Shown: positions 41,984 through 51,155, numbered from the stretch's first letter. The stretch is DNA of 64,000 bases from Chrysophaeum taylorii (GCA_029834535.1 JAQMWT010000671.1:419612-483611); one strand, 5' to 3'. Notes: generated from the letters alone by a model not told the origin. Program-made: numbers and translations.

Positions 41984-42031
41984 GTTGTTTATTTATTTCT
42001 TTCTTTATTTATTGCCTCAAAAAAATCAATT
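41984..42031. promoter_or_regulatory. 48-bp AT-rich bidirectional intergenic promoter
   Basis: The whole space between two divergent ATGs. It is made of TTTATTTATTTCTTTCTTTATTT and an A run, strikingly AT-rich beside GC-rich coding DNA. Both transcripts must start within it or inside the opposing gene. Confidence 0.55.
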
Positions 42032-42976
42032 ATGATGTGGAAACAACAGCTCTTGTTTTTTGTGAGTCTCACCGCCGCCGCCGCCGCCGCCGATGAAGTC
42101 CTCCTCGTCGCCAACGCCAAGGCCAACAACATCGTGTCGTACTCGTCGTCGAGTGGCACCTTCCTGGGGGAAGTGATTCCCGCGATCCTCGACGCGCCGG
42201 ACGACCTGGCGATGGGGCCCGATGGAGGTCTCTACGTGAGCTGCGGCGACGACGTCTCGACGTCGGTCGTCGTGCGCTGCAACCTGACGACCGCCGCGTG
42301 CGCCCCCTTCGCGCGCGGGGGGGGAATGCACCGGCCCACGGGTCTCGCCTTCTCTGAGCGAGGCGAACTTTACGTCGCTTCTTCGACGTCCGACAGCATT
42401 CTCCGGTTTAGCCCGACGGGGAGTTTTCTGGGGGTCTTCGCCGCGGGCGATTCGCTCAACGGCCCGAGCGACATCGCCTTCCGGGGAAACGATCTCCTCG
42501 TGACGACGGCGGGAAGCGTTGCCGGCGACTTTTCTGCCGATCTCCCGTCTTCCTTATTGAGTTACGACGCCGCGGGCCGCGAGCGCGTCTTGGTGGCGGG
42601 CGTCGAGCCCTCCGAGGAAAGCATGGGCTTCGTCAGCCTCCTGGGGATCCAGGTCCTCGGGGACCGCGTCTGGGTGAGCGACTACGCGGGGGAAGTCCGG
42701 GTCTTCGAGGAAGGAGAAGTCGTATCAAAGTTTTCCACCAATCTCCAGGGTACCGTCCCTATGACCAACTTCGTCGGCAATTTGGCGGCCGGCGCCACCC
42801 ACGTCTACGCCGCGACCTTTCTAAACTACCCCGAGGACGGCGCGATACTCCGCATTGCTCATCAACCGGGCGTAGTGACGACTCCTCCCGACGTCCTCGT
42901 CCCGCGCACCAACAACCTCAAGAAACCCGTGGGCATCATTGCCATCCCGAGTCTCCCCTCGACCACACCCATCTAA
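42032..42976 (+). CDS. Secreted NHL/SMP-30-type beta-propeller protein
   Basis: 314 residues. A signal peptide (MMWKQQLLFFVSLTAAAAAAD) is followed by about six blade-like repeats: APDDLAMGPDGGLYVSCGDD, RPTGLAFSERGELYVASSTS, GPSDIAFRGNDLLVTTAGS, GIQVLGDRVWVSDYAGEV, GNLAAGATHVYAATF and KKPVGIIAIPS. The P-x-G/D-L/I-A-F...L-Y-V pattern is typical of NHL and gluconolactonase-like (SMP-30) propellers. No complete catalytic metal-site set is evident, so binding rather than enzymatic function is as likely. The protein should be extracellular or in the endomembrane system. Start and stop are clean and there is no intron. Confidence 0.8.
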   Translation: MMWKQQLLFFVSLTAAAAAADEVLLVANAKANNIVSYSSSSGTFLGEVIPAILDAPDDLAMGPDGGLYVSCGDDVSTSVVVRCNLTTAACAPFARGGGMHRPTGLAFSERGELYVASSTSDSILRFSPTGSFLGVFAAGDSLNGPSDIAFRGNDLLVTTAGSVAGDFSADLPSSLLSYDAAGRERVLVAGVEPSEESMGFVSLLGIQVLGDRVWVSDYAGEVRVFEEGEVVSKFSTNLQGTVPMTNFVGNLAAGATHVYAATFLNYPEDGAILRIAHQPGVVTTPPDVLVPRTNNLKKPVGIIAIPSLPSTTPI

Positions 42977-43051
42977 ATAACCACTCTTTCGACGACGACG
43001 ACGACGACGACGAAGACCACAGGATTATTGTGCCGTTGCTTGTCGCTTTAC

Positions 43052-43924
43052 TTACTTAAAGAGGAGCTCGTAGTAGGGTGCGAGGGTGAAGTCCGAAGAG
43101 AACGGGACCTGCGGGAGGGGGGGGGGGGGTTGTTCTGGAACACAAAGCAGTAGGAAGCCTCACCATGACATTGCCCGAGTATTTCGGAAAGCCTTCGATG
43201 AGGTCGAGTGCGGGCACGCTGCCGGGGACGGCGGACTCCGAGAGTAGAGAAAAGAGACCGAGCATTGCGAGGCGGCCTGCGCGGCATAAATAATCGTCGT
43301 CTCGTCGCGACTACCATTGTTGATTTCGACCTGGCGACCGCGAATTTTCTGGGCCTCGGTCTTCTCCGGCAAGATTCCAAAGGGGTCGTACAAGTTGAGG
43401 GGAATCTGGCCGCGGCCCTGGCCGGCGATGGGCGGGTAGTATCCCGGAAGGCCGCCCTTAGTGTAGTGGACGTAGCCCTCGGGATTGCCGGCGCCCTCGC
43501 CATAAGATTCGAGCATGCCGATAAAGACGAAGATCTGGATCTTCGCAATGAGAGGAATATTGTCCCACTGCTCCTGGGGCGTGACGTCCGGCACGAATCC
43601 CCGGTACGGCGGCGTCAGGTGGGGGCCCGCGACAATCGGGAGGGACTGGACGCAGAACCCGAGGAACCCCGCCATCGCGACGCGCCCGTGCTTGATCTCG
43701 GCGTGTCGAAGGTACCCGATCGTCCCCTCCTCGCCGAGGCCCCAGAAATCCTTCTCGGTCACGAGCAAGGGGTCCCAGAACCCGATCGTCTTGCCCAAAA
43801 AGTCCCCGTTGGCCTCAGCGAGAGCCACGAGCTCGTCTTTTCCCGCCTGGAGCTGCGTAGATTGGTGCGTACCAGTTTGCTGTGGAGCGAACGCCCACGC
43901 GCTGGCCAAAAGGAACGCGAGCAT
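43052..43924 (-). CDS. Fucoxanthin-chlorophyll a/c binding protein (FCP/LHC), three exons
   Basis: Model: exons 43924-43315, 43276-43164 and 43108-43052, with GT...AG introns of 38 bp (43277-43314) and 55 bp (43109-43163). The spliced protein has 259 residues. The start MLAFLLASAWAFAPQQTG is the bipartite plastid targeting signal with the AFAP cleavage motif. Helix 1 (YLRHAEIKHGRVAMAGFLGF) and helix 3 (VEINNGRLAMLGLFSLLSES) carry the Glu/His-x-Arg chlorophyll-binding pairs. The first intron splits the Gly codon inside the helix 3 motif, so its removal is needed to make a working protein. The end VPFSSDFTLAPYYELLFK fits FCP C-termini. The product binds chlorophyll a/c and fucoxanthin in thylakoid antennae. 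The predicted 3' intron contains a 12-C run. Confidence 0.96.
43277..43314 (-). other. 38-bp intron in the FCP gene
   Basis: Begins GTAGTCGCGA and ends GCCGCGCAG on the minus strand. Removal joins AAT-G to GC-CGC and restores the conserved NGRLAM motif, giving independent proof of the boundaries. Confidence 0.93.
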
Positions 43925-43981
43925 CTTGACCGAAGACTACTACTTCTCAGAATAAGATCGAATCTCGGATTCCTTCAACGC

Positions 43982-44036
43982 CTAACGGCCACCCGTTGGG
44001 GGGTCTTTAAAAAGGTCGACTGTTATAAGAAGGGGG
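43982..44036 (-). promoter_or_regulatory. Upstream motif of the FCP gene, shared with the ankyrin gene
   Basis: Plus-strand order CTAACGGCC, TTGGG, TCTTTAAA, GGTCGACTG, then AAGAAGGGGG, about 57 bases before the FCP ATG. It matches 37518-37560 block by block, with small spacer differences. See the findings for the comparison. Confidence 0.5.
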
Positions 44037-44881
44037 TTGGGGGGGACTGTAGATAGGGTCGGATAAGAAAGTTCGTACGAGCCGTTAACTATGTTTCAGT
44101 TTGTACTAAGACATACTCAACGGATCGCTGAGCTATGTTCATTTGTACTCAAGCAGTATGTGCCGCCACGCCGCGAGATCGTCGCGATGGAACTAGTCCC
44201 CATAGTGAAGTCGGCATCCTTTCGTCCCCTCACGCAAAAAAAGGAAAAAGCCCACGCGTTGTAGGACCCGTCGTTGCGGCGCGGGCTAGTCTCGTTTTCT
44301 TATCCGACCCTACTGTAGAGTGGCCGCCAGTCGCCCTCAGTGATGTGATCCGAGTTGCTTCGCGACGAGAAGCAAGAGCGCGTTGACAAGCTTAAGTATG
44401 AGCAGGAATGGCAGGGTCTACGAGGATGTCCCCGAAATCGTGGGCGACCGTCACCGAGTTGGACGTTAGTGGGGTTGCCGGAAGCAGCGCCGCCGCGGGA
44501 AGGCAGCGTCGTACGAAGATCAGCGCGAAGTTACCCCGGCCCACGCATTCTCGAGTGCCGGTAAACGGGTACAAGAAGGTGGCGCCAACGGCGTGCGGGA
44601 GAGGAGGCAGCACCCAGGACCGAGTCGAGGCGGGGTAGGTATCCAGGGACCTCGAGGGCGACCAACGGGAGGTCGACGAGATGCGGGAGGGCCTTGGTGC
44701 CACCGAAGAGGGCTGAGGTAAGGGCGCCGACCTGATTCCGTGGCGGGAAACGCGAGATGACGGTGTCAAAGGCCTGAAGCGGCTACGCTCCGAGTGCGGT
44801 GATGACGAAAATGAAAACGGCGTCGTCCAAGTGGCGGAACGAAACCCAAGAGTCACTCTAGGGTAAGGTTCGCATATTATT
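44037..44881. other. Interval with a possible decayed cytochrome P450 fragment
   Basis: No intact gene. A minus-strand frame (44856-44392) contains FLYPFTGTRECVGRGNFAL, which resembles the P450 haem-binding loop (F-x-x-G-x-R-x-C-x-G-x-x-F-A). It lies in a Ser/Arg-rich frame with no other P450 motif, so it is listed separately as a low-confidence remnant. Confidence 0.35.
44392..44856 (-). pseudogene. Possible cytochrome P450 remnant
   Basis: The haem-loop-like peptide FLYPFTGTRECVGRGNFAL is followed by a hydrophobic helix (FVRRCLPAAALLPA) as in the L-helix of P450s. Upstream peptide that could be a K-helix and meander region appears only in other frames. If real, it is an old, frameshifted fragment of about 100 codons. 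Chance resemblance cannot be excluded. Confidence 0.3.
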
Positions 44882-46183
44882 ATGTCGCGCGTGCGACGAT
44901 TTGCGAGCCTCGTCGACTTGGTGTCGAGTAACGTAGTGGCGAGCGGCGGGCTGACGGTCCTCGCGGCCGGGACGCTGCTCGCCCTCGCTCGGAGCGGAGC
45001 CGTCGTTGCGACAGATCTCGTGATGCGGCGCTGCGTAGCTCGCGTCGAATTCGACAGCCGCGACGACAGCTATCGGTGGATGAGCGCGTGGCTCTCGAAG
45101 CGGGGCGAGGGGCGCCGATTCACGGCAGTGACGTCGCTTTCGAGGTTGGGCGACACCAAGGAGGACTTGACGACGACGGGCGTCGTCCTCGTGCCGACGG
45201 GCACGATTTTGCTGCGGCACGCCAGGCGCTGGATGTTCTTCGCGCGCGAGCGGCACGACGACGCGCGCAGCGCCAAGGAGCGCGAGGCGCTCACGCTGCA
45301 CGTTCTGTTCGGGTCGCGGCGCGACATCGAAGCAATCATCGCCGAGGCGCGAGCTGCGTACGACGTCGCGAGGCGCCAGCGCGTTAGAGTCTACGCGGTC
45401 GACCAGCACGGTTGGTGGAACCGCGTCGGCGACAGGGCCGCGCGCCCCTTGGAGAGCGTCGTCCTTGCCGATCCCGACGCCCCGGCGAAGCTCCTCGATG
45501 ATTGCCGGGAGTTCCTCGCGTCCGAGTCTCGCTACGCGCGCCGCGGCATCCCGTACCGACGCGGCTACCTGCTGCACGGATCGCCGGGCAGCGGAAAAAC
45601 GTCCCTAGTTCTCGCGCTCGCCTCGGAGCTCGGGCTCCCCGTGTACGTCCTTGCCGCCGATGCGAGGTCGCTCACCGATGCGGCCTTTGCCGAGGTCCTC
45701 AACGCCGCCGACGTTCCGTCGATCGTTCTCGTCGAGGACGTCGACGCCGCGTTTCCGACCTCCCGAAACGACGACGACGACGCCGAAATTTCCCGCGGCG
45801 GGCTGACCCTCGCTGGTTTGCTCAATGCGCTCGACGGCGTCCTGGCGCAGGAGGGTCGGCTCGTTTTTCTGACGACGAACCGCGTCGACGCCCTCGATCC
45901 CGCGTTGCTTCGACCAGGCCGCGTCGATTACCGTCTCATGTTTGGCCGCGTCACGCCGGACCAGCTCGCGCGCTACGCGATCCGCGTCTACGAGGGCACC
46001 CTCTCGCACGACCAAGCTGCGGGCCTCGCTTCCAAACTCCCCGCGGACCTCCTCTCTATGGCACAGCTCCAGGCGCTCCTCGCGAACTGCGCGCCCGACC
46101 AGGCAATGACTGCACTCGAGAGGCTCGTCGAGGAGGCGGTGGAGGACGTGACGTCGTCGACCCGAGACGATAAATATTACTAG
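44882..46183 (+). CDS. BCS1-like AAA ATPase
   Basis: 433 residues, single exon. A hydrophobic N-terminal segment (GGLTVLAAGTLLALARSGAVVA) acts as the membrane anchor of the BCS1 family. The BCS1-specific domain follows (RWMSAWLSKRGEG...LVPTGTILLRH), then the AAA core: Walker A GSPGSGKTS at about 233-241, Walker B SIVLVEDVDAAF, sensor 1 FLTTNRVDALDPAL, and the RPGRVDYRLMFG motif with the arginine finger. In mitochondria BCS1 moves the folded Rieske iron-sulfur protein across the inner membrane for complex III assembly. The protein matches that length and order well. Algae have several BCS1-like paralogues, so the exact substrate is inferred rather than shown. Confidence 0.9.
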   Translation: MSRVRRFASLVDLVSSNVVASGGLTVLAAGTLLALARSGAVVATDLVMRRCVARVEFDSRDDSYRWMSAWLSKRGEGRRFTAVTSLSRLGDTKEDLTTTGVVLVPTGTILLRHARRWMFFARERHDDARSAKEREALTLHVLFGSRRDIEAIIAEARAAYDVARRQRVRVYAVDQHGWWNRVGDRAARPLESVVLADPDAPAKLLDDCREFLASESRYARRGIPYRRGYLLHGSPGSGKTSLVLALASELGLPVYVLAADARSLTDAAFAEVLNAADVPSIVLVEDVDAAFPTSRNDDDDAEISRGGLTLAGLLNALDGVLAQEGRLVFLTTNRVDALDPALLRPGRVDYRLMFGRVTPDQLARYAIRVYEGTLSHDQAAGLASKLPADLLSMAQLQALLANCAPDQAMTALERLVEEAVEDVTSSTRDDKYY

Positions 46184-46295
46184 ACGCGTGCGTCTTGGAC
46201 GACGACGACGACTACTTTTTCAAGATGAAGAACTGTCTCTGGACGGCGCGTGCACTTTTATGCAACCTCGAGTGGCTAGGACGGAGCGTAGACTT

Positions 46296-46673
46296 TTATG
46301 CGGCCTTGACGATGAGCGGTCCGACGTTGTCTCCGGTTTCTTCGTTGTGTTTGGCGTGCGTGCCGTCGCAGAGCGGGAAAGTCCCCGATTTCCAACAGCG
46401 GCAGTAGACCTTCTTCTTCCCGGCCTCGACCTCGTCGATGGTGACGACCTGCGACGGCCTGAAGATATCCTCCACCGCTGCAATCACATCACACCTTCTT
46501 CGACTCGAGGTCGATCTTGGTGTTGATCTTCTCGAACCGCACCGTCGCGCCGAGGTGGCGCACGGGCTGCTGCTGCACTTGGAACGACCGCGCCACGGCG
46601 GCGTAGATCAGAGCCAACCGGAATGCCTGCTCGCGCGTCTCGGGAATGATGACGTCGCCACGCTCGCCTTCAT
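46296..46673 (-). CDS. CDGSH iron-sulfur domain protein (mitoNEET type), three exons
   Basis: The 2Fe-2S signature [16 protein letters not shown], with three Cys and one His, is complete, followed by [14 protein letters not shown] exactly as in CISD proteins. My model has exons 46673-46662, 46626-46495 and 46448-46296. The 46-bp intron (46449-46494) joins DLESKK to [13 protein letters not shown], which matches the family and is firm. A 35-bp first intron (46627-46661) gives [19 protein letters not shown], an ATG start with a hydrophobic anchor; without it the frame has no ATG. Total is 98 residues. Such proteins sit on the outer face of mitochondria or the ER and carry or transfer 2Fe-2S clusters. 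The neighbouring BCS1-like gene converges on it. The start model is the uncertain part. Confidence 0.87.
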
Positions 46674-46834
46674 AGTTCAATCAGCCACACCGTTAGTTAC
46701 TTACCCTTGCAGCTTTTTTTCTGTAATAATAACAACAAGACGTTCCTTCCTAGAAACCACCTAGTACAGAAGAAGAGATCACCTACACGGAACGTTTACG
46801 GAACGATCGGTACGCGAATAACCAACCAACCCCC

Positions 46835-47662
46835 TTACCCTTGAGTCACGTTGTTTATCCACACGGCGTTGATGGCGGCGCACTTGATGGCCTCGACGCC
46901 GACGTCCACGTGGACACCCGCATCGCGCAAGCGCGCGACCCCCTTCCCAGACACCCAGGGCGCCGGGTCCTGTGGTGGTGGTGGTGGACTCTGTCTGTCT
47001 GTGAGGACAGCGAGCGCACCTCCATGCCGACGACGACTCGTCGGACGCCCGCCGCCTAGAAGGTGGTGGTGGTCAAGTCCACGAACAAACGTACGACGAG
47101 GGCGTCGCAACAGGGGGGCGTGCGGCCGACGTGCGAGCACGGCTCGAGGGTGACGTAGACGGTCGCGTCGGACAGGTGCTCCGCGTTCGACACGTGCCAC
47201 GAGTCACCCTCGCGCTCGAGGACGGCGCCCGCGTCGCCTACGCGAAGAATGTCACAAAAAACACGCGGCCGACGACTTGCGGAGCGCGAAGATCTCGGCG
47301 TGCGGCCTGCGGCGATTCTCTGCGCGTCTCCTCGACCCGACTCACTCTCCGGCGGACGGATGGTAGCCGCGCCCGAGCGCGCTACCGTCGCCAGCCACCA
47401 CGATGCACCCCACAACGGGGTTCGGCGCGGTCTGTCCCGCGCCGAGGAGCGCGAGATCGATCGCCTCGCACATCCACTCCTGCAGCCGTCGTTTTTGCCG
47501 CGCGCGAATCTCGCACGCTGTCGTTGTCCGCCTGCGCCCGGGAGTCACGTGGCGAGACTCGCGTCGCACGCTCTCGACGGCACCAAGCCGCCGACGGCGG
47601 CCAATCCCCACGCTCGCCGGCTGCCAGGCGCTGCAGACAAAGACCCAACCCAACAACAACAT
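46835..47662 (-). CDS. RibD-type pyrimidine deaminase, five exons
   Basis: Model: exons 47662-47346, 47306-47281, 47237-47095, 47055-47020 and 46969-46835, about 218 residues. Introns are 39, 43, 39 and 50 bp; the second begins GCAAGT and ends TAG, a GC-AG intron. Splicing produces the continuous family sequence GAGQTAPNPVVGCIVV, GYHPSAGEPHAEIFALRDAG, VYVTLEPCSHVGRTPPCCDA, GVRRVVVGMEDPAPWVSGKG. H-A-E and P-C-S-H-x-G-R-T-P-P-C are the zinc/catalytic residues of diaminohydroxyphosphoribosylaminopyrimidine deaminase (riboflavin synthesis). The N-terminus MLLLGWVFVCSAW is a possible signal for plastid import. There is no reductase domain, as in stand-alone algal/plant deaminases; the C-terminal end after CAAINA is uncertain and could continue through another intron. 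Confidence 0.88.
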
Positions 47663-48079
47663 CGTCGAATGACTTGAGGGTTAACAGGAGGCTTGATCAA
47701 GGGTTTTGGTGGTGCGCGTTGACTGGGGAACATAATAATAACCAGGGGTTGAGTGTTCCTCGTAACAATTGAAGGACTCACATTTTCGTGACCGGCGCGC
47801 ATTCCTCGCGGAGCTCGTCAACTAAATTTTCCCACCTGAAGAGGTCGGTGCTCGAGATGATGGTGTTTGGGCACTACTACTACGACGCTCCCGTCGGCGG
47901 CCGGCCGGCCGGTCGGTCCCCACTACTATACACCCCGCCGGAATCAGGATGCCGGTGCGCAAGCAATACACCCTTTCTAATGGGAGCGAGCGAACGATCC
48001 ATCGACACGCCCGTGTGGTGGAACGGAGAAAAGAGCGATGTAGAGGTGCGATCCCCCCACCAGAAGAACCAGTAGTAGA
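47663..48079. other. Intergenic, no gene supported
   Basis: Short frames only. A GGCCGGCCGG palindromic run lies at about 47900-47913. Confidence 0.4.
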
Positions 48080-48787
48080 TTAGCGATGAATCGAACGCAT
48101 AGTGCGTCGGATATGGCGCTCGGCTTCCCTGCGTCGCATTGCGATCGCGCCGGGCGGGAGATTCCCGACGTGGCGCGCGGGTACGCCAGCAACCTGGGTT
48201 GTTGCTTTGGGGACGACACAAACAAGGCTTACGATGGAGGCGGGCGCGAGGACGGCGTCGTCCGGGACAACGGCGCCGGCGGCGACGACGCAGTAGTCCT
48301 TGATGACGACAGACTTTCCGATGATCGCGTTTGCTCCAACGCGGACGCCGACGCCAATCCAGGCCTGCGAGGTCGTCACGACGTTCCACAGCAGACTCGC
48401 CGCCTCGACAACTGCGCTGGGACCGACGAGGACGTGGGAGCCTATCGCGAGCGGCACGAAGACGAGCCCGCCGTCGTAGTCATCATCGAGGCGGTAGGGC
48501 GGCCGCAGGAGGACGTCGGTGCTGATATCGCAGTAGCGACCGACGCGAACTCTCGCGAGGTCGCCTCGGATGCGCACGCCGGGCCGCACGATCGAGTTCC
48601 CGGCGATTGCAACGCTCTGTGCGCCGGACACGACGGCGGCGCGGCTGACGATGTTCGACCGCGCGAAGATCCAGTCGCCTTGGAGCACCTCGTCCTGCTC
48701 GAGCCGCGCGACGCTCTCGACGGCGCGCTGCGCGGCGAGGTCGCCAGCGACGGCGAAAACGTCTCCGGGCTTCGCGATCACCTCCAT
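48080..48787 (-). CDS. Dynactin subunit p25 (DCTN5)-like left-handed beta-helix protein
   Basis: 235 residues from the ATG at 48787; the open frame has a GTG six codons earlier. The core is a hexapeptide-repeat beta helix: NSIVRPGVRIRGDLARVRVG, RPPYR, FVPLAIGSHVLVGPSAVVEA, GVGVRVGANAIIGKSVVIKD and YCVVAAGAVVPDDAVLAPAS. The I-x-R-G-D-L-A-x-V-R-V-G-R...R-P-P block and the F-x-P-L-x-I-G-x-H-V block are specific to dynactin p25, a pointed-end subunit that adapts dynein to membrane cargo. The C-terminal 45 residues (ARHVGNLPPGAIAMRRREAE) extend beyond the known protein. If the assignment holds, this alga has dynein-dynactin transport, consistent with a flagellate ancestry. Other hexapeptide acyltransferases are less likely. 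Confidence 0.8.
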   Translation of the reverse strand: MEVIAKPGDVFAVAGDLAAQRAVESVARLEQDEVLQGDWIFARSNIVSRAAVVSGAQSVAIAGNSIVRPGVRIRGDLARVRVGRYCDISTDVLLRPPYRLDDDYDGGLVFVPLAIGSHVLVGPSAVVEAASLLWNVVTTSQAWIGVGVRVGANAIIGKSVVIKDYCVVAAGAVVPDDAVLAPASIVSLVCVVPKATTQVAGVPARHVGNLPPGAIAMRRREAERHIRRTMRSIHR

Positions 48788-48842
48788 AGACCACCACCTG
48801 ACCACTCTTACCCTCTAGATACAAATCCGAAAGATACCTGAT
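48788..48842. promoter_or_regulatory. 55-bp bidirectional intergenic region
   Basis: Separates the divergent starts of the p25-like gene and the coiled-coil gene. It includes TACCCTCTAGATACAAATCCG and is less GC-rich than the coding sides. Any promoter for both genes must fit here or overlap coding DNA. Confidence 0.45.
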
Positions 48843-50340
48843 ATGAGCGACTCGGATGTTGTGGTGGTCGAGGAGGCGATCGAGTACGAGGCGCGGAACG
48901 ACGCGTCGACGCGGCAGTTTTTGGGCACCCTGCGTACCATGTTCGGCGGCGGCGTGGCGGCGTTGCAGTCGATCCGCGCGTCGACGGCGGCGGCGATCGT
49001 CGAAGGTAAGGGGACCAAAGCCTGCGTGGAGGCCGCGCTCGCGGCGGCGTGGGCACGCATCTGCCTGGCGCTCGACGAAACCCTCGAGGAGGCGCTGGCC
49101 CAGGGCTCGCGCAAGTACGATTCGGCTCTCGAAGCGCACGCGACGAGAACGCATCTTCGCGTCAGGGCGCTCAAGGACGCGCAGGCGCGAAGGCTCGCAA
49201 CGCACCGACGAGCGGCGGCGGCCCGGGAAGAGGCTCGCGAGGCGGCCTTTGTTGTCGAGGTGGCCGCCGCGCGCATTGCGGGGGAGGCAGCGAACGACGA
49301 GCTCGAGGCCGCGAGGCGAGGGCGCGAAGACGATGTCGCGCGACTCGAGGCTGCGCGACACTACGAGCACTTGCTCCTGGTGACCGAGGCCGAGCTAGAC
49401 AGAGAGCGCAAGGCGACGGGGAACGTGAGAAGGGATTTCGCGGCGCTCGTCGCGGGTCACCTTCGCGCGCCAGACGCGATTTCGCGAGAGCTTTCGCGCG
49501 TCGACGACCTCCTCCGCCTCACGGGCTACGCGCGGACGCGGGCTATCGACCAGGGCTTGTTGGTGTTGGTCCAGGACACCGAGATGCGTCAGGCCCTCGG
49601 CGGCCACAGGTCGCTCTCGGCTGCGGTCATCGATGGTTTTCGCGACAACCGGGTCGCGACCGGCGCGGGAAAAAACTCGTACAAACCCGACGTCGAGACG
49701 GCCGTAGCGTTGCACCCCGAGGCCTATCGCCTCCTCAAGGCCGAGATCGTGCGGCTCCGGGCGCGCGTACTTTCGCTCGAGCACGACGTGCAGGCGGCGA
49801 CGACCAGCGCGACCGAAACACTCGTCGCATCGGTCGACGCCAAGCGCGCCAAGGCTGAAAGCGACAAACAACTGGCAGATCTCAAAAAGCACCACGCCGC
49901 GTTAAAGTCGGCCCACAAGCAGACGACCAAGCAGCTCGCGGAACTCACCGCCGCCGCAAAACGCGCAGCCGATCGCTCAAACGCGCAGCCGGCTGAGACG
50001 ACGACGACAAAGCCTCGCTCCAATAAGTCGACGACAAACCGCAAGCGCGTTGCGACGCCGGAGTTCGACTATCGTTTGCTCGCACCGCTTGCTCAAGTCC
50101 CGGGCGACCACGCCACCCATCTCCCGCGCACCTGGGGTGCCGACATCCTCGGTCTCGACGACGACGACGACGACCACCGCGACGACAACAAGCCCTCCAA
50201 CTCTTTTATTCTCGCACCTCCAGTCGCCGTCGATGCCCCCTCTGGCGCCGAGGAGCGCCAAGCGACTCCAGATGAAATCAAGACGCCTCCAGTCGCAGCC
50301 GTTCGAGATGATAACAACATCGACACCAACAATAGCAATA

Positions 50341-50375
<35 letters not shown>

Positions 50376-51155
50376 AACAACATCGAGGCCGAGCAAGCGA
50401 CTGAGCCACTGGAGGAAAAGGCCTTACCTCCACCTGATGTCGAGGCGCCTTTCAAAGACAAGCCACCCGACGACCAACAGGCCTCTCCCACTCAAAAGTT
50501 GCCCGTACAGCAGCAGCTGCCCGAAGCACAACGAGCCCGCGCAGCTCCCGAAGAACCACAAGTCAAGCATGACGCCGAAGATGCGGGGGCCGCAGCCGCA
50601 CCAACCGCGCCACCACCGGAGCCGCCCGCATCAACACAGCCGCGACCACTCACCCCGCCTGATGAGGCAGTGGTGAGGCAGCACGGCGAAGTCGTGATGC
50701 GACTCCGGACGGAGCTGGAACGAGAGTCGCGCGCCGCGGCACACGCTCGCGCGCGGGCTGCGCAGCTCCACATGAACGCAGTCGCGATGCAGCACCGCAT
50801 AGCCCAGCTCGAGCTCACCATGGCCGAGAAGAACGCACTTTTGGCTGAAATGACGCGACTCGCACGAGCACAGCGCGCTGCGGCGGTCGACGCCGAGGTA
50901 CGCCTCAAACGACTTCAACTGCATGAGGGCGGCGATCGCTATCGTCTCGCTAAGACCAGCCCGGAATGCTACCAGCACGGCGCAACGCGCATCACCACAC
51001 CACTCTTGCAGCCAGTCACCGGGACCCTCGTGCAAGTCTGCGCCCCGATCCGCCGGGCACCACTCCATCAAGCAGGTCCAGTCCCGGCCGATGTCAAGAC
51101 AAAATTGCGAAGAGCTATCACCGCAAAAATTGCCGCGCCCTCGTGCACGATCTGA
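48843..51155 (+). CDS. Large coiled-coil protein with an Asp-rich, low-complexity middle
   Basis: 770 residues, unknown function. Residues about 60-370 are Ala/Glu/Arg-rich coiled coil (ALKDAQARRLATHRRAAAAR, LEAARRGREDDVARLEAARH, LLLVTEAELDRERK, LKKHHAALKSAHKQTTKQLA). About 390-640 is a disordered region with NSNNDDDDDDDD...NNIEAEQ encoded by a GAC repeat at 50341-50375, Pro-rich stretches and Gln runs. A second coiled coil (EVVMRLRTELERESRAAAHA, MQHRIAQLELTMAEKNALL) and a basic end follow. The architecture suits a cytoskeletal or centrosome/flagellum scaffold, which is inference only. The long, clean frame and the divergent partner (p25-like) with a 55-base gap support expression. Confidence 0.75.

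Noticed and set aside
46296-47662. A RibD-CDGSH fusion gene, since both lie on one strand 150 bases apart
   Set aside because: The RibD frame has its own stop at 46835, and I could not find a splice path that keeps the CDGSH frame; the CDGSH gene has its own plausible ATG.
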